Translations under genes and position numbers: made by a program
Shown here: in pieces, positions 1-13,635 of the stretch
Position numbering within the stretch: the first letter of the stretch is position 1
Layout: each line of letters begins with the position of its first letter
The notes under the pieces: model-generated
What the model was told of the DNA's origin: nothing
Databases searched by the model: none
The model's input: the letters and a program-made list of their open reading frames with translations, nothing else
Assembly (NCBI GenBank): GCA_037975125.1
Contig: CM075852.1
Location: forward strand, 9,284,283 to 9,348,282
Direction: 5' to 3'
Length of the DNA stretch: 64,000 nucleotides
From: Latrodectus hesperus
Lineage: Eukaryota; Arthropoda; Arachnida; Araneae; Theridiidae

Positions 1-1949
1 AAAGGAAACACATACCATGAAAACTATCAATATTATTCGTAGATACAATGTTCTCTATGATTTTGAAAAGTGATAAAGGAGTAGAAAAAGTGAGCAGAAA
101 AATACACAAGTTAAATGAGAATAAAAGTTACTATAAAGCAAACAGCTTTAATTGAAATAAATTAACTATTGAAAAAATCATTATCTTTAACTTGAAATGT
201 TAGGTATTTACGATTAAAATAAAATTAACAAAAATATTATGCTATATTTTTGTTAACTTTAATATTATAAATATACATATTCTTCCTTTTAATCCTTTAA
301 GTAATACTTATGTAATACTTAAGTAATACTTAAGTAATGCCTAATGCTTAACATTTAAAAGTAATACTTTTAATGTTAAGCATTAGGCCTGACCACTAAT
401 GTGGAATTCAGATTACCCTTTATAAAAAAGGAATTAAAACGTTAAATAACACAAATTTAGAATATCTTTGTATATACTTCTTCCAATAACTTAATCGAAC
501 AAATGCAATTACAAATGTGACGCACCCAAAAGTGAAGGAATTAAAAAGGAAATTAAATTTACAAGAAAAGGAAAGAAATGAATATATCTTCTTTCTTACC
601 TATCTCTTGTCTTTCCCTATTTTATCTTGTTTCCTTACCTTGAGGAATCTGCCATGAAATCGAAAAAAGTCCGTATAATTAAAAGAATGGTCGCTTTACC
701 TCTCTTTTTCTTTCTTTAACGGCAATTTCCTCGCTTTTTATTATTATTTACATCAAATAGGAGGGGTAGAGGGGGCACTGGCTGACAAGCGCGATTTGTT
801 TTCCCCACCGCGAAGTGGAACACTCATAATAAATGCTTCTGGGCTGATCGTCTTGTCCTCCGACAGATATTATTGCCAGGCAATAAAGAAAATAAGAATA
901 AATTCATCCCTCTATTATACATTTTTCTCACGGTACATTCGAATATGAAATTAAACCATAAAAAAGAAAAGAGGATGATGAAAAAATTTCCGAATGTGTA
1001 ACTCTTATATGGATATTCACTTTTTTCTTCTCTACTTATTTTCTTTCCTTTCCCTAGTTCCAATTTTCATTTGTGTGTTTTGCTCTTCTTATTTCTTTTT
1101 TCACCCACGCATACAAACTCCTCCATTCCCCCGGGTTTGAGGCATATCAAAAAATCTATTTTCGCGAAATATTACTCGTAATTCTCTACGCGGAAATTTG
1201 AGTTGAAATAAATAAAAAAAAGAAATGCACACATATCTGAATAGTATATAAAAAAAGAAGAAACGTGTAAATTGACAAAAAAAATCGGAAAAAGGAAATG
1301 AAAATCTTCTGGAAAAGGCTTTTTTTATATTCTTAAGAGAAGTGAAAATTTGTTATTGTCAGTACATCCCAATTCTAGAATGCATTTTCAAGGAATGTTA
1401 TTAGCTAGTGCATTAAGTGAATGCATATAAAAAATTTCCACAAAATATATTTTTATATTATGTAAATACATATTAAATAATAAAATATAAATATATAACT
1501 TTTAAGTTCTCTTGAATATGTACTTTTCACGATAAATTGCTTAGGTTTTTATATGATAATTTGATAAATGTATTAAGTGAATAAATTATATAAAATAAAT
1601 TATGAAATACAATGTAAAAAAGAACAAGTAAAATTGAAATTTAAAATTAATATTTTGATATTTGTATACAAATATACTAATTTTTTATCAACTTAAATTA
1701 TATTTTTAGAGGAATTGAAAAAAAATTTACAGCCTGTTGTCTCTATTGGGAAATCTCTCATTATTGTAAAATTTTATCGAGGAATGTTAAACATTTAGTA
1801 AAAAAAAGAAACATAAAAGGACAAAAAACCACTCTTTCTGTTGTTAAAACTTTAATAAGTCAATTAAATAAGTAAAAGTATTTTTAATTAATTAGTTTAT
1901 ACCATTTTGTCCGTAAAATATTTCGATTGACTGCAGTTGTCGAATGAAA
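1..1949. other. AT-rich non-coding stretch with a more balanced island
   Basis: I find no gene here. The main small structures are 11-bp repeats and a hairpin near 300-390, listed separately. From about 600 to 1140 the DNA is pyrimidine-rich on the + strand and less AT-rich than its surroundings. The short minus-strand reading frame at 824-1063 has no recognisable domain and low complexity, so I do not call it a gene. Confidence 0.5.
301..388. repeat. Short 11-bp direct repeats leading into a hairpin
   Basis: About three copies of an 11-bp unit (AAGTAATACTT or close to it) run into an inverted repeat. The left arm is 339-361 and the right arm 367-388. They pair over 17 bp, then a one-base bulge, then 5 bp, around a 5-nt loop. 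It may be the remnant of a small fold-back element. No target duplication was identified. Confidence 0.6.
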
Positions 1950-2337
1950 ATTTGTTGTTCTTACTTATGACACTTGGGCAAGCCTCACTCAAGGCTGATG
2001 GCTTTGCGATATTAATTCAAAAGCGTGCGTGTTTCGTTTAACCACAGCACCACGAATCAAGAAAGGTGAAGGTACGTTTTTGCTCTAGGACTCCTCCGAT
2101 AGATGGCAGCACCAGAGGATCCAATCCTTCAATTTTGACTTTAATCCGGAAGAGGAGGACATTTTCTCCTGAACATTACACCCATGATAACTGCTCAACG
2201 ACCAACCACAGGACTTTCGATTCCACTGATTTAATAAATAAGTATATCGCATGTACTCGCTGGATGTTTGGCGACATTGGGAGTCAAATTCACCCTTCCG
2301 GACAGAAGGTAGATGCCCTAACCACTAGGTTACCACA
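1950..2337 (-). mobile_element. tRNA-derived SINE, minus orientation
   Basis: On the minus strand the element starts at its right end with a tRNA-like head. An A-box-like TAGTGGTTAGGGC is followed by a B-box-like GAATTTGACTCCC. The body has the same order of motifs as the plus-strand SINE at 5016-5405. The 3' tail near 1955-1975 ends in the same GCTTG(C/T)CCAAGTGTC...AAGAACAAC sequence. It is diverged, so probably old. Confidence 0.7.
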
Positions 2338-2636
2338 GCCTCTGAATAGACCGCGGTGTCCTAGGGCGACGCTTTCAGTATCAGAAAGTAGTGAGTTCGA
2401 AACCCGGCTTAAATGAAGATTCGTTGTGTTCGCTAATTACGACTAGGGCACATTAAAACTGGGCGTGGTCGCAATGTCCAGCCAGTTAAATGATGCCCCT
2501 GAGGTAGGAAGGCCAAAAATTGGAGTTTCTGATTGGTTCTTACTTCAGAATCACGAAGACCTCACCCGACTGCTTCTATCTAACTGGTAGAGCCCTAGGT
2601 AGCATGCTGGTGCAACAACAACAACGGCCTCTAAAT
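2338..2636 (+). mobile_element. tRNA-derived SINE with (CAA)n tail and target duplication
   Basis: The SINE body is about 2348-2626. A B-box-like sequence (GAGTTCGAAACCC) lies near 2393-2405 and the element ends in a (CAA)n tail at about 2612-2625. It is flanked by 10-bp direct repeats, GCCTCTGAAT at 2338-2347 and GCCTCTAAAT at 2627-2636 (9 of 10 match), consistent with LINE-mediated insertion. It sits head to head against the minus-strand SINE on its left. The frame 2066-2416 crosses both elements and is not a gene. Confidence 0.75.
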
Positions 2637-5004
2637 CATAATTTACAAGTATTTAATTTAAATTGATGTCAACTAAAACTAATTTATCATTGTTTCAAAA
2701 AATGATTCTTAAATTAGTAATTAAAAATATGAGTTTTCTTAAAATCTCTCAAGTATTTTAAAAAATACCTTAAAATAAATTATAAAAAAAATTCTTTCTC
2801 ATATAATCTGAAAAAAGTTTTAAAATATTTAGATTTCTGCAGTTATTTGATAAATTTATAACTTATAGATCCAACATTGTTCAAATAAGAAATTGTCAAA
2901 TTTTAAATAAGAATTCATAATGGAGTTTCATTTACACAAGTACTTGTACTTTTAAATTTGAATGATAATATTTCCCAGTAAAAAAGTTATTGTAATAGTA
3001 AAGCCTAAGAAATAATTTTACATTTATCCAGCAGTTACCAACCTGGACATTTTGAATGATGCCAAATTCCTAGTTAAATATTTCCAAGTTTTACATTTAA
3101 TTTCAGTGTAATTTCTAATACATTTTGTAAAATATGTTATTTTCTCTGAAAAATGCGCGTGGAAAATCTAAAAATACATTCATATTTTTATTAAATAATT
3201 AAAATATGTATCTTTTGTAGAATATCTGTAACTTTAAAAAACAATATTTTAATTTTCCTTCATATTTAAGAAACTTTTTTTACATCACAAAATACAAAAT
3301 ACAAAATTCAGATCTTATTCGCACACACATTATGAACTTTTTTATTAATAAAGAAAAACATAGATTCTTAATGATTTTTACTAATTAGCCTCCAAGACTT
3401 TTCAATAATGGGCAAAAACCTCAATTCTCCTAAACAATGCATATTTTAAAATTTTTATTATACATTTATACTTGACAGTTATTTTCAAAAATTCAATAAA
3501 ATATATAGGGTAATGGGTAATTTAAATATAAATAACAAAATAGGTAAATTAAACTGACGAAATTGCCAAACTGTACCGTTTCTCGTATTCTTAATTATAT
3601 TCTGCTATACATTTCATGACAATAACAAAAAAACAAAAAATTCACAACTATTAATTCAACATCACGCATAAAAGTGCATTAATAATTAATTTCAAAATTA
3701 GTAAAAATTCAATCCACTAGTAAAAACTTTTTCTCTTTATTCTCTTCACTAAATTATTTTAAATTGAATCCTTGATTAATAAATTGATAAAAACCTTGAG
3801 ACTATAATATAATAATTCGATTATTGCACAGACATTTGCAGAGAATTATGACGTCATTGCAGTAAAAAATGTTAAAGAAGATACTAAGTAAAACTATAAT
3901 TATTCATAAAACCTCATGCATTATTAAGTAGCGTATCACTTGAAGGATTATTGCATCCTGTCTGTTAAAATTTCCTTTTCAGAACACTTAATCAATATTT
4001 TAAATAAAGCAAATTTATATTTTTTTCAAGAAGTCTTAGTTTTATTTTTATAGAAAGGAAAGAATTTGGTGTAGAATAGGGTAACCCTTGGTTTGGCAAA
4101 AAATTTAGCAATCACTATAGGTGATAAAATTTAATTTCTGGTAAACCCGGTATTTTCTGCGTTTTAATTAGGCTACTTTTTGGGTTGCTATTTTTGTCTC
4201 ACATTTTGGCGCTTATCTTGGCTTCAAAAAAATTGCCAAAAAAATCAAGAGATATCCTTAAGTAAGTTTTTACAATGATTTAGAGTTGAGAAGATATTTG
4301 AATAGTTTATACATTTATTAAACATTTTATTGGCACGGATACTCTATTTGTTTTTCAGAAAATTTCTATACATTTGATTGCTTAAATTCATTTCCATTAC
4401 ATACTAAAAATTCACAGTCTTATCTAGAAAAATTGATTCTTCGTAATATTTAATCTAACTATCAGATCAAATAATATTTGTTCAATGTAACAACTCATAT
4501 AAACATTGCCTTATCAAAAATCTTCAAACGAGATATCAAGAATCAAGCGTTTTCAATATTAAATACAATCTTAAATTCATTAATACTCCCTTACTTTATT
4601 CACATACTTGTGGTGATTCCAAACATAAAAATCCCATAGTCAGCTAATGTTTTCCATGCTGAGTAATTCAGAAGCATTTTTAATCCTTATTTTCAACAAG
4701 AAATAGTTTGTGCAGAAGACTATATTTAAATTTGGGATGAACATCAGAAATGAAATTAATTTAATTATTCAATGTTATGAAGTTGATATTTTCGTGTTGT
4801 TATAGTTAAAATACACGTTGGTTGCAGTTGCGAATGAACAAGTATTACCGTTGAGAAATATAAGGTAACCCAAGGCATACATATCACATTAACAAGTGGA
4901 ATATATCAATTATCTCCAAGTATGGGAAGATATTCAATGACTGTATATATAATTAATGAAAATTTGTACAGAAAACATATAAACCTACAGCATTTATGAA
5001 TTTT
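2637..5004. other. AT-rich non-coding stretch with a dispersed repeat copy
   Basis: No coding region is evident. Around 4070-4260 there is a sequence with a CCCTTGGTTTGGC motif followed by a GATAAAATTTAATTTC core. The same order recurs near 24062-24240, and similar edges appear at 55115 and 59764. I see no paired terminus, so I do not define an element here. The rest shows nothing but simple AT-rich DNA. Confidence 0.45.
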
Positions 5005-5416
5005 ATGTTCTGTTCATGAGCCATAGTAAGCCAAGTGCTTAGGGCATTAGCCTTCAGTCCAGAAGGGCTGGGGTTTGATTCCCAATGCCAGTCGAAAGAC
5101 TCACCGAGTACATGCGATATACATTCTCGTTAAATCTGTGGAATCAACAGTCCTGTAGTCGGTCCTTGAACAGTTACCATGGGTGTAATGGTCTGGAGAA
5201 AATTTCCTTCCCCTTCATATCAATGTCAAATTGTGGGAGTAGATTCTCTGGTAGTGCCATCTATAAAAGGAGTTTAGAGCAAAGTCACACTTTCATCTTC
5301 GTGGTGCTTTGGTTAAACAAAGGACGCACCCTACTGACTTAAATTCGCATAGCCAATGGCATAGCGAACTTAGCTTGTCCAAGTGTCCTAAGTAACAAGA
5401 ACAACATGTTCAGTTC
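5005..5416 (+). mobile_element. tRNA-derived SINE with target duplication
   Basis: The body is 5016-5405. The head carries an A-box-like AAGTGCTTAGGGC and a B-box-like GGTTTGATTCCC. The 3' end reads GCTTGTCCAAGTGTCC and ends in AAGAACAAC. Flanking direct repeats are ATGTTCTGTTC (5005-5015) and ATGTTCAGTTC (5406-5416), 10 of 11 matching. The same family lies inverted at 1950-2337. The frame 5085-5342 falls wholly inside the SINE and is not a gene. Confidence 0.8.
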
Positions 5417-5755
5417 CTAAATCCTGTTGGTTGATATGTATCTTGCAATATGCAATATTCACTTCATTTGTCAGGTTTTTGTGTTTACTGAAATTATCTC
5501 CCATTCAACTTAAGCAAAATCTTACACTACCGTTTCTTATCAAATCTTCAAGGCCAATAATCATTATTTCCGTTTTACTTTTCTAAATGTCTTCGTATAT
5601 TTGATATAAAGCGCCTTAAAAACAACATATTTATTATTCGAATTTTTTGGAGCTTAAAGTATTAACCATGTAAAAAATGATTGAAAAATGATGAAAATTA
5701 AACATGTCCCTGATATTCTATTCCTTTCTCCTATGAAAATTCTCATCACACAGTA

Positions 5756-7018
5756 CGAGGGTCACTCTGAAATTTTTGAGATACCACTAGGTTTTTAAAG
5801 TTATACTTACAAAATTTTAGGTGTGTTCAAAATAGTCTCCTCCAGCATCCATGCACTTTTGTAGACGAATTTTCCACAGATAAATGCCTCAAGCCATTCA
5901 TTTCTTCGAATAGATGAAAAAAATGCATTTATAGCCACATCCATCTCTTCTTCTGAATGAAAACGACGTCCACGTAAGTTCTTTTTTACATTAAAGAATA
6001 ACCAAAAGTCGCACATAGCTAGATCAGGTGAATACGGCGGATGTTCGATCACTTTAATTTGTTTTTGTTTAAGAAACTCAACTGTTCATCCGGTTGTATG
6101 TAAAGATGCATTGCCATGGTGAAGCATTAGTCCACTAACATTCATGTTCTCGTAGAATTTCTGGCAGACATTGAGTGGTATACCAGTTTGCTGTTACTGT
6201 CTTCTGTCCTTCCAACTTGATGGCTTTGACCAATCCCGTACTTCTGAAGAAAACGGTAGACATCACTTTTTTGAGTGCGCGTTGTTTTTTCACCATTGTC
6301 GGCGTGGGATCATCTTCAAAGACCCATACTTTGCTTTCTTGACGTGTTGGAACGTCAAAAAACGGTATGTACGTTTCATCACCTGTTACAATTTTAGAAA
6401 TGATGCGGTGGCCACCATCATTCAGCATATTAAGAGTTTCTTTACTGATTCTGACACTCTCCTTTTTTGATGCTCAGTTAGATTAAGTGGAATCCAACGG
6501 CAAACTACTTATTTCATATGTAATTCTTCATGAGTGATTTTGTGTATGGCTACGGATCCAATGTTAAGTTCCTTCTGTATTATTTGATAGGTACAGCGAT
6601 TATCATCCATTAACATTTTTCGTATGGCAGACACATTATCCGGGATGACTGCCGACGGCGGCCTTCCTGTGTGTTCTTCATACTGAAGAGAATTGCGACC
6701 TCTTCTAAATTCTCTAAGCCATCTGAATACAGTTGCACGAGCTGGAGATTCATCACCAAACGCTAATTGCAACCGTTGAACGCATTTTTCTTGATTGAAT
6801 CCTGCTTTGAAATCGTAGAAAATCATAGCGCGAAAATGTTCTCGCGTCAACTCCATTTTCTCTTCTGTTTAAAATTTATTCCACGCTAAACAAGTTGAAG
6901 TAAGTCAGTAAACAATCGTCTTCTGTGTTAAAATACTTTGTACTTTAAAATTAAACCGTTATTTTTATTTTGTAAATTCTCGTCTGCGCGTATCTCAAAA
7001 ATTTCAGAATAACGATCG
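5756..7018 (-). mobile_element. Mariner (DD34D) transposon, full length but dead
   Basis: This is a complete 1263-bp mariner element flanked by TA dinucleotides at 5754-5755 and 7019-7020. The left terminal inverted repeat begins CGAGGGTCACTCTGAAATTT. The right one matches it imperfectly, with changes in the outermost bases. It belongs to the same family as the plus-strand copy at 31103-32368 and aligns with it end to end. The transposase reads right to left and is broken, as described in its own entry. Confidence 0.95.
5823..6856 (-). pseudogene. Mariner transposase pseudogene (SETMAR-like)
   Basis: The protein would cut and paste the element through a DD34D catalytic triad. The N-terminal DNA-binding part (MELTREHFRAMI...) runs from 6856 to a nonsense codon at 6509-6511, where the sister copy has lysine. 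Downstream there is a one-base deletion near 6460 and a one-base insertion near 6145. A second nonsense codon lies at 6086-6088 and another one-base deletion near 5896, close to the C-terminus. The first catalytic Asp (GDET) survives. The second is mutated: HHDN in the sister copy is HHGN here (codon at 6113-6115). The third (MCDFW) survives. The element is therefore inactive on several independent counts. Database pipelines often name such proteins histone-lysine N-methyltransferase SETMAR, but there is no SET domain here. Confidence 0.95.
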
Positions 7019-7020
7019 TA

Positions 7021-9098
<2,078 letters not shown>

Positions 9099-9289
9099 CA
9101 GGAATAGCTTCTTAAATACTATTGTTGTGTTTATTTTTAGTCAATATAATTACTTAATTATTTGACATCTTAAAAGATATCTATTTAACAAATACAAAGT
9201 AATTTCTGCCTTTAAATCCGATTATGAGTGAAATATATTGTTCTCAAACATTAAATATGGATATATCAAACATTAATTTATTTTTTTGT

Positions 9290-9593
9290 TTTGGTTTCTC
9301 TGTTGTTGTTGTCGTGTGCCAGCTAGGCTGGCATTATGGGGTGCGCTGCTCCACTTTTCCAACTGAATCATATTTTGGTGTGGAGTCCGACTTCCTCAGT
9401 ACACACATGCCATAGGGACCCGTTTATAGGGTAGGCAACCATTCACATTTCATTCATACAAGGAAAGGACAAAGACAGGATAGATAGAGAGAGAAAGAAC
9501 ATCCATGCCCAAACCGGGATTTGAATCCAGGACCTCCTTATCCGCAGTCAGGCACGCTGACCACTAGACAAGTTGGGAAGCTTTGCTTTCTCT
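9290..9593 (-). mobile_element. tRNA-derived SINE with target duplication, minus orientation
   Basis: Read on the minus strand, the head (right end) has TAGTGGTCAGCGTGCC and a B-box-like GATTCAAATCCCG, followed by GGGCATGGATG. The tail at the left edge is (CAA)n in element sense. The flanks TTTGGTTTCTCT (9290-9301) and TTTGCTTTCTCT (9582-9593) match at 11 of 12 positions. It is the same family as the SINEs at 33385, 45153 and 52063. Confidence 0.85.
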
Positions 9594-10254
9594 AAATTGT
9601 AATATAAAGTAATCTCGTAAACTGAATGATTAGCACACCAGCTTAAGAGTTTGGGGGTTAAAATATCATTTCATGCTTATATTATTGCAGTGGTCTGGAC
9701 TTCACTTATGTGCTGTAGTTTTCATTCAAATTAACGCAGTGTAAAAAGTGATGCAGATTGTAGTGACTGCATAAAACAGTGGAAAATAAAACAATTTTTC
9801 ATCTTCTGCCTAATCATATGAATCATTACGACCAACTTCATCAGAAATAATCACTGGAATTGATATTTTATGTGTAAATAAAGTCCATTAAGTGTCAATC
9901 TAAATTAAACATTTATATCTGCATTAATATTTTCAAATGCAATTGCAGTTCTTACATTATTTTGATACCTCTTTTTGTTATCCAAATATAATTAAGAAAA
10001 CAATTAATAATTATTATTTTAAATATTCCGCCACTAAAAAATTAATATATCGCTTCACTAACATTCCAGTTAGCTTAAAAATAATTTTATTTATCTGAAA
10101 AATCATTTCGTTTATCTAAAAAATCATTTTGTTTGTTGTTATTTTTTGTGTTTCATTGCTGTCTTATTGATAATTTCTAATATAATTTAAAAACTGCACA
10201 CAAAATAAAACATATTTCTTTATTTAGTCTGCAATATACTTATTTAAAAATGTA
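9594..10254. other. AT-rich non-coding stretch
   Basis: I see no gene, RNA or clear repeat in this interval. Confidence 0.5.
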
Positions 10255-10929
10255 GCGTGTCCCAAACCATCGTATAAACTCTGCACAGCTGGATTTCACG
10301 TTGGGAGTACATAAAAACTGCCCAAAGAAGCCTTCCTGTAAGATCAATAGTTTACGAGAAAAATACCAAAAACAAAGAATGACGTCACGTCCGGAGCAAG
10401 AAAAGACACTTTATTGAACATATCAATAGCAGTATATGCTCAATTTATAGCAGGTGTTCAAAGTGTCCACCTTGAATGTCGAGGCAGGCTTGAGCATGCC
10501 GTGGAATGGCTGTCATCACACGCTGCAGCATCGCGGGGTCCACCGAAGTATAAGCAGCGTGCAGACGAGCAACTAAGTCCATGGGTGTTGGCACTACGTC
10601 TCGATACACCAGTTCCTTGAGATGATGACCTCATAGGAAAAAATCCAACGGTGTAAGATCTGGCGGCCATAGAACCGGACCCCCCACGTCTGATCCTGCC
10701 TTTGGCGAACGTTTTAAACATTATCGTCTGGCAAGACATGACAATACTGTTGTTGATATGTCCAATAAAGTGTTTTTTCTTGCACCGGGCAAGTAACGTC
10801 ATACTCTATTTTTCGTATTTTTCTCGTAAACTATGGATCGTACAGGAACGCTTCTTTGGGCAGTTTTTATGTACTCCCAACGAGGAATCTAGCTGTGCAG
10901 AGTTTATGCGGTCGTTTTGGGACACCCTG
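10255..10929. mobile_element. Non-autonomous Tc1/mariner-type element with very long inverted repeats
   Basis: This 675-bp element is flanked by TA at 10253-10254 and 10930-10931. Its terminal inverted repeats pair imperfectly for roughly 190 bp (about 10255-10440 against 10740-10929), starting GTGTCCCAAA a few bases in from each end. The centre holds only the 3' part of a transposase gene, given separately. It looks like an internal-deletion derivative that would need a transposase supplied by a full-length relative. The frames 10414-10620, 10458-10802 and 10702-10941 listed by simple ORF finding are shadows. Confidence 0.85.
10455..10690 (-). pseudogene. C-terminal fragment of a DDE/D transposase
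   Basis: Minus-strand translation gives WPPDLTPLDFFL, a stop where Trp is expected, then GHHLKELVYRD and IQGGHFEHLL before a TAA. The DLTPLDFFLWG-type block contains the last catalytic acidic residue of Tc1/mariner transposases. It resembles the corresponding CDLTPLDNFLWG block of the intact protein at 39370-40455. The N-terminal DNA-binding domain and the first two catalytic residues are deleted, so this fragment cannot act. Confidence 0.8.
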
Positions 10930-11569
10930 TATAAATTTTAAACAGTTATTAGAAAATATTAGTATTTCCATTTAGTTATATGCTATTGGATGAGTTGCTA
11001 GATTTCTCACGTAACCTTTGTTTCAAAACAATAATTTCATTGACAGTTGTTGCAAGTTGTTCCTTTAATTATTGAGTCACATAAAATTGAATTTGTATCA
11101 CACGATTGCTGTACAAAAGAAAATCTAGGAAATTACAATGAATAACAGTTCATAAAACTTTTTATATGATTTTTCTTACTTATAAATGAAATTTAAAAAA
11201 ATATGTCTGAAAATATTCTTTGTGATTATAAATGTAAAGTTGATAATATAATTACGAAACACGGAGTGAAAATTTCTTATCTTCAAAATTTCACCACTAT
11301 TGAAAACATTGCTTTTTCTGTATCATCTTATTTTAAGGATTTTAAATAACTGAACATTTATTAATTTACATTGGTTTAAATTAGATCTACGAATATGAGC
11401 TATTCAATAAAAGGATAATATTTGAAACAGTTTATGCGTAAAATCATAAACAAATAAGAGAGGAGATATCTAATTGCTAATCAATAGACTTAAAAGTTTG
11501 TTGTTCACTTTCGTAAAATTTTATTAGTTAACAAACTCTGTGTTTATAAATGTATATTAGCTTACAAGA

Positions 11570-11572
<3 letters not shown>

Positions 11573-11613
<41 letters not shown>

Positions 11614-11720
11614 ATAGTATAGTATCATACTGATAATGATATTAATGATATATATACTATATATATATAATATATCATATATGACTATATATATATGATA
11701 TATATATATATATATATATA
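11573..11720. repeat. (TA)n microsatellite with interrupted palindromic centre
   Basis: Two pure TA runs (about 11573-11609 and 11697-11720) flank a mixed region of TATC, GATA and ATAT motifs. It is self-complementary over much of its length. Confidence 0.85.
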
Positions 11721-12340
11721 TTAGCATTTTTCAACAAATTGAGAATTATTAAAATTATTTCAATTGTAAATATATATAGCCTTAAAAGAATTTATCAATA
11801 ATTATTTTGCAGTGTAATAAGTAAATTTATCAGTTTACGTGTGAAATTTCAAAATGTAAATTTACAACATTTTTCAGTTTCATTGTAAAAAATATTTAGT
11901 TTAATTTCGTAAAATGTATTATAATTAAAAATTAAAAATAAGATTTTAAATATACATAGCACAACTTTCTCTGTTGCTCAGACATTTACGTATTTTTTAT
12001 GTAAATTACACAGTTACTACTAATTTCTATTTAATATAAAGCAAAATTTCCTTACACTAATAATATTCGTGATTTTTTTCTAAAACAGTGTTAAATTAAA
12101 TTTTGAACAATATATAATAACTGCAGCAATTTTATTTTCATTTATTCGTCTTGACTTCTAAAAAGTGTAAAGTGATAAACATCTAATCCTATTTTATGAC
12201 CAAATTTTTTTGATTTTGGTGTTAATCTATTGATGAATTATGGTTTACACACAAGTAGTTAATTTATAAAAAATAAAATCACTCAGTTAAATAATTCGAC
12301 CCAATTTATTTAAATGAATTAATTTATTAAAAGACTATTT

Positions 12341-12398
12341 AATCCTAATTTATTCAATTAGGATTAAAATAACATAATTGGATTTGAATCCAATTATG
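12341..12398. repeat. Two adjacent perfect hairpins
   Basis: The first hairpin has 10-bp arms, 12341-12350 and 12356-12365, with a 5-nt loop. The second has 12-bp arms, 12373-12384 (CATAATTGGATT) and 12387-12398, with a 2-nt spacer. Both contain an AAT(C/T)C-type core. No role is known to me. Confidence 0.6.
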
Positions 12399-13635
12399 GC
12401 CTTTTAATCCTCATTATACTGAATCCCAATAACTGCTATTACATTAAAATAGAAATTATCGTCAAATAAATAGTAGTATAAAGTATAGAATAAAATAATA
12501 TGATTTATATGTGCTTAATAATGCTTAAGACATATTCATGTGAATTCATTCGAAGAATCCAACCATTTGGGATTTAAGTTTTATGGATAGAAATCTTAGA
12601 TGTGTGTGTTTACCTTTTTATATGTATTTTAACGATTAAATTCACGATTTAGCCCACATACGTTTTTTTCGTGAATTAAATCAACAAGATAAATGTTTGG
12701 AAACATTTACCATAATATAAATCTTTTGAAATAGAAAAGTTATACTTAATAAATAAAGTTTACTTACGAATAAAATGTTGGTTTCGAATAGAATTTATTT
12801 GAATGAAAATTCGTTTACTTTTTCTGTATGTAATTTCTTTTTTAAAATCATTTAGAGAATTTGAACCGTTCCATATACATGCATATGTACTGTGTCTTAC
12901 TGTAAATTAACGAAAATTCTCCCCGCGAATTTAAAATGGCTTTCTTTAAAAGAAAACTATAATATATTCTACAAAAAACCTGGAAGTTAATACACAGCAT
13001 TATTTTTAAAGCATGAAATCAGCATAAGCTAAACTAACAGATTGTGCCAATCTGCATAACTGAATATTCTTTCAAGAAAACTAGTCTTTATTTAAATCAT
13101 AAAAGAATCGCAGAGAAACTAGGACATTCAAATGCTATTTTCGAAATTTGCAAATGATGCATAATATAATAGCAAATATTCAGTGTATTTCTTTTCTTTT
13201 CAAAAATAGTTAAACATTTGCTCATATTTTACTTAATTGCTGATATACCCTCTATACCAATGATTGGTAATTTATAGTCAGAAAATCAACTAATATCCAC
13301 CAACAAAAATGTATTTTTATCGTCAATATGATTGTCTATTAGCAGCACTTATTTATTTGATTTGAACACTTTACAGCGACTAAAGCTCTAAAGGAGTATG
13401 AACAGAGCACAAAATTGAACCTAACTTTAATTATCATATTTTAATCACCTTATACATTCATATTTGCTGTTGTTGCAAAGATTAAATGCCAAAATAAAAA
13501 GTAAAGCCTGTTCGAATTACCGTTGTATCCAAATACTGATTGTAAAGCGACAGAAAAACGATACCATTTATATATAATTTTTTATTATATATCTCTGCTT
13601 AAAATTAGAATTTATTGTAGGGTTACGTTGAAATA

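Larger units (their letters stand above)
10932..13617. other. AT-rich non-coding stretch
   Basis: No gene is evident. The stretch contains a (TA)n-rich patch at 11573-11720 and two adjacent hairpins at 12341-12398, both listed separately. The frames near 13523-13846 run across a transposon end and are not genes. Confidence 0.5.

Noticed and set aside
5823..6856. Possible SETMAR-like histone methyltransferase
   Set aside because: The similarity is only to the mariner transposase half of SETMAR. There is no SET domain, and the locus is a TA-flanked mariner element.
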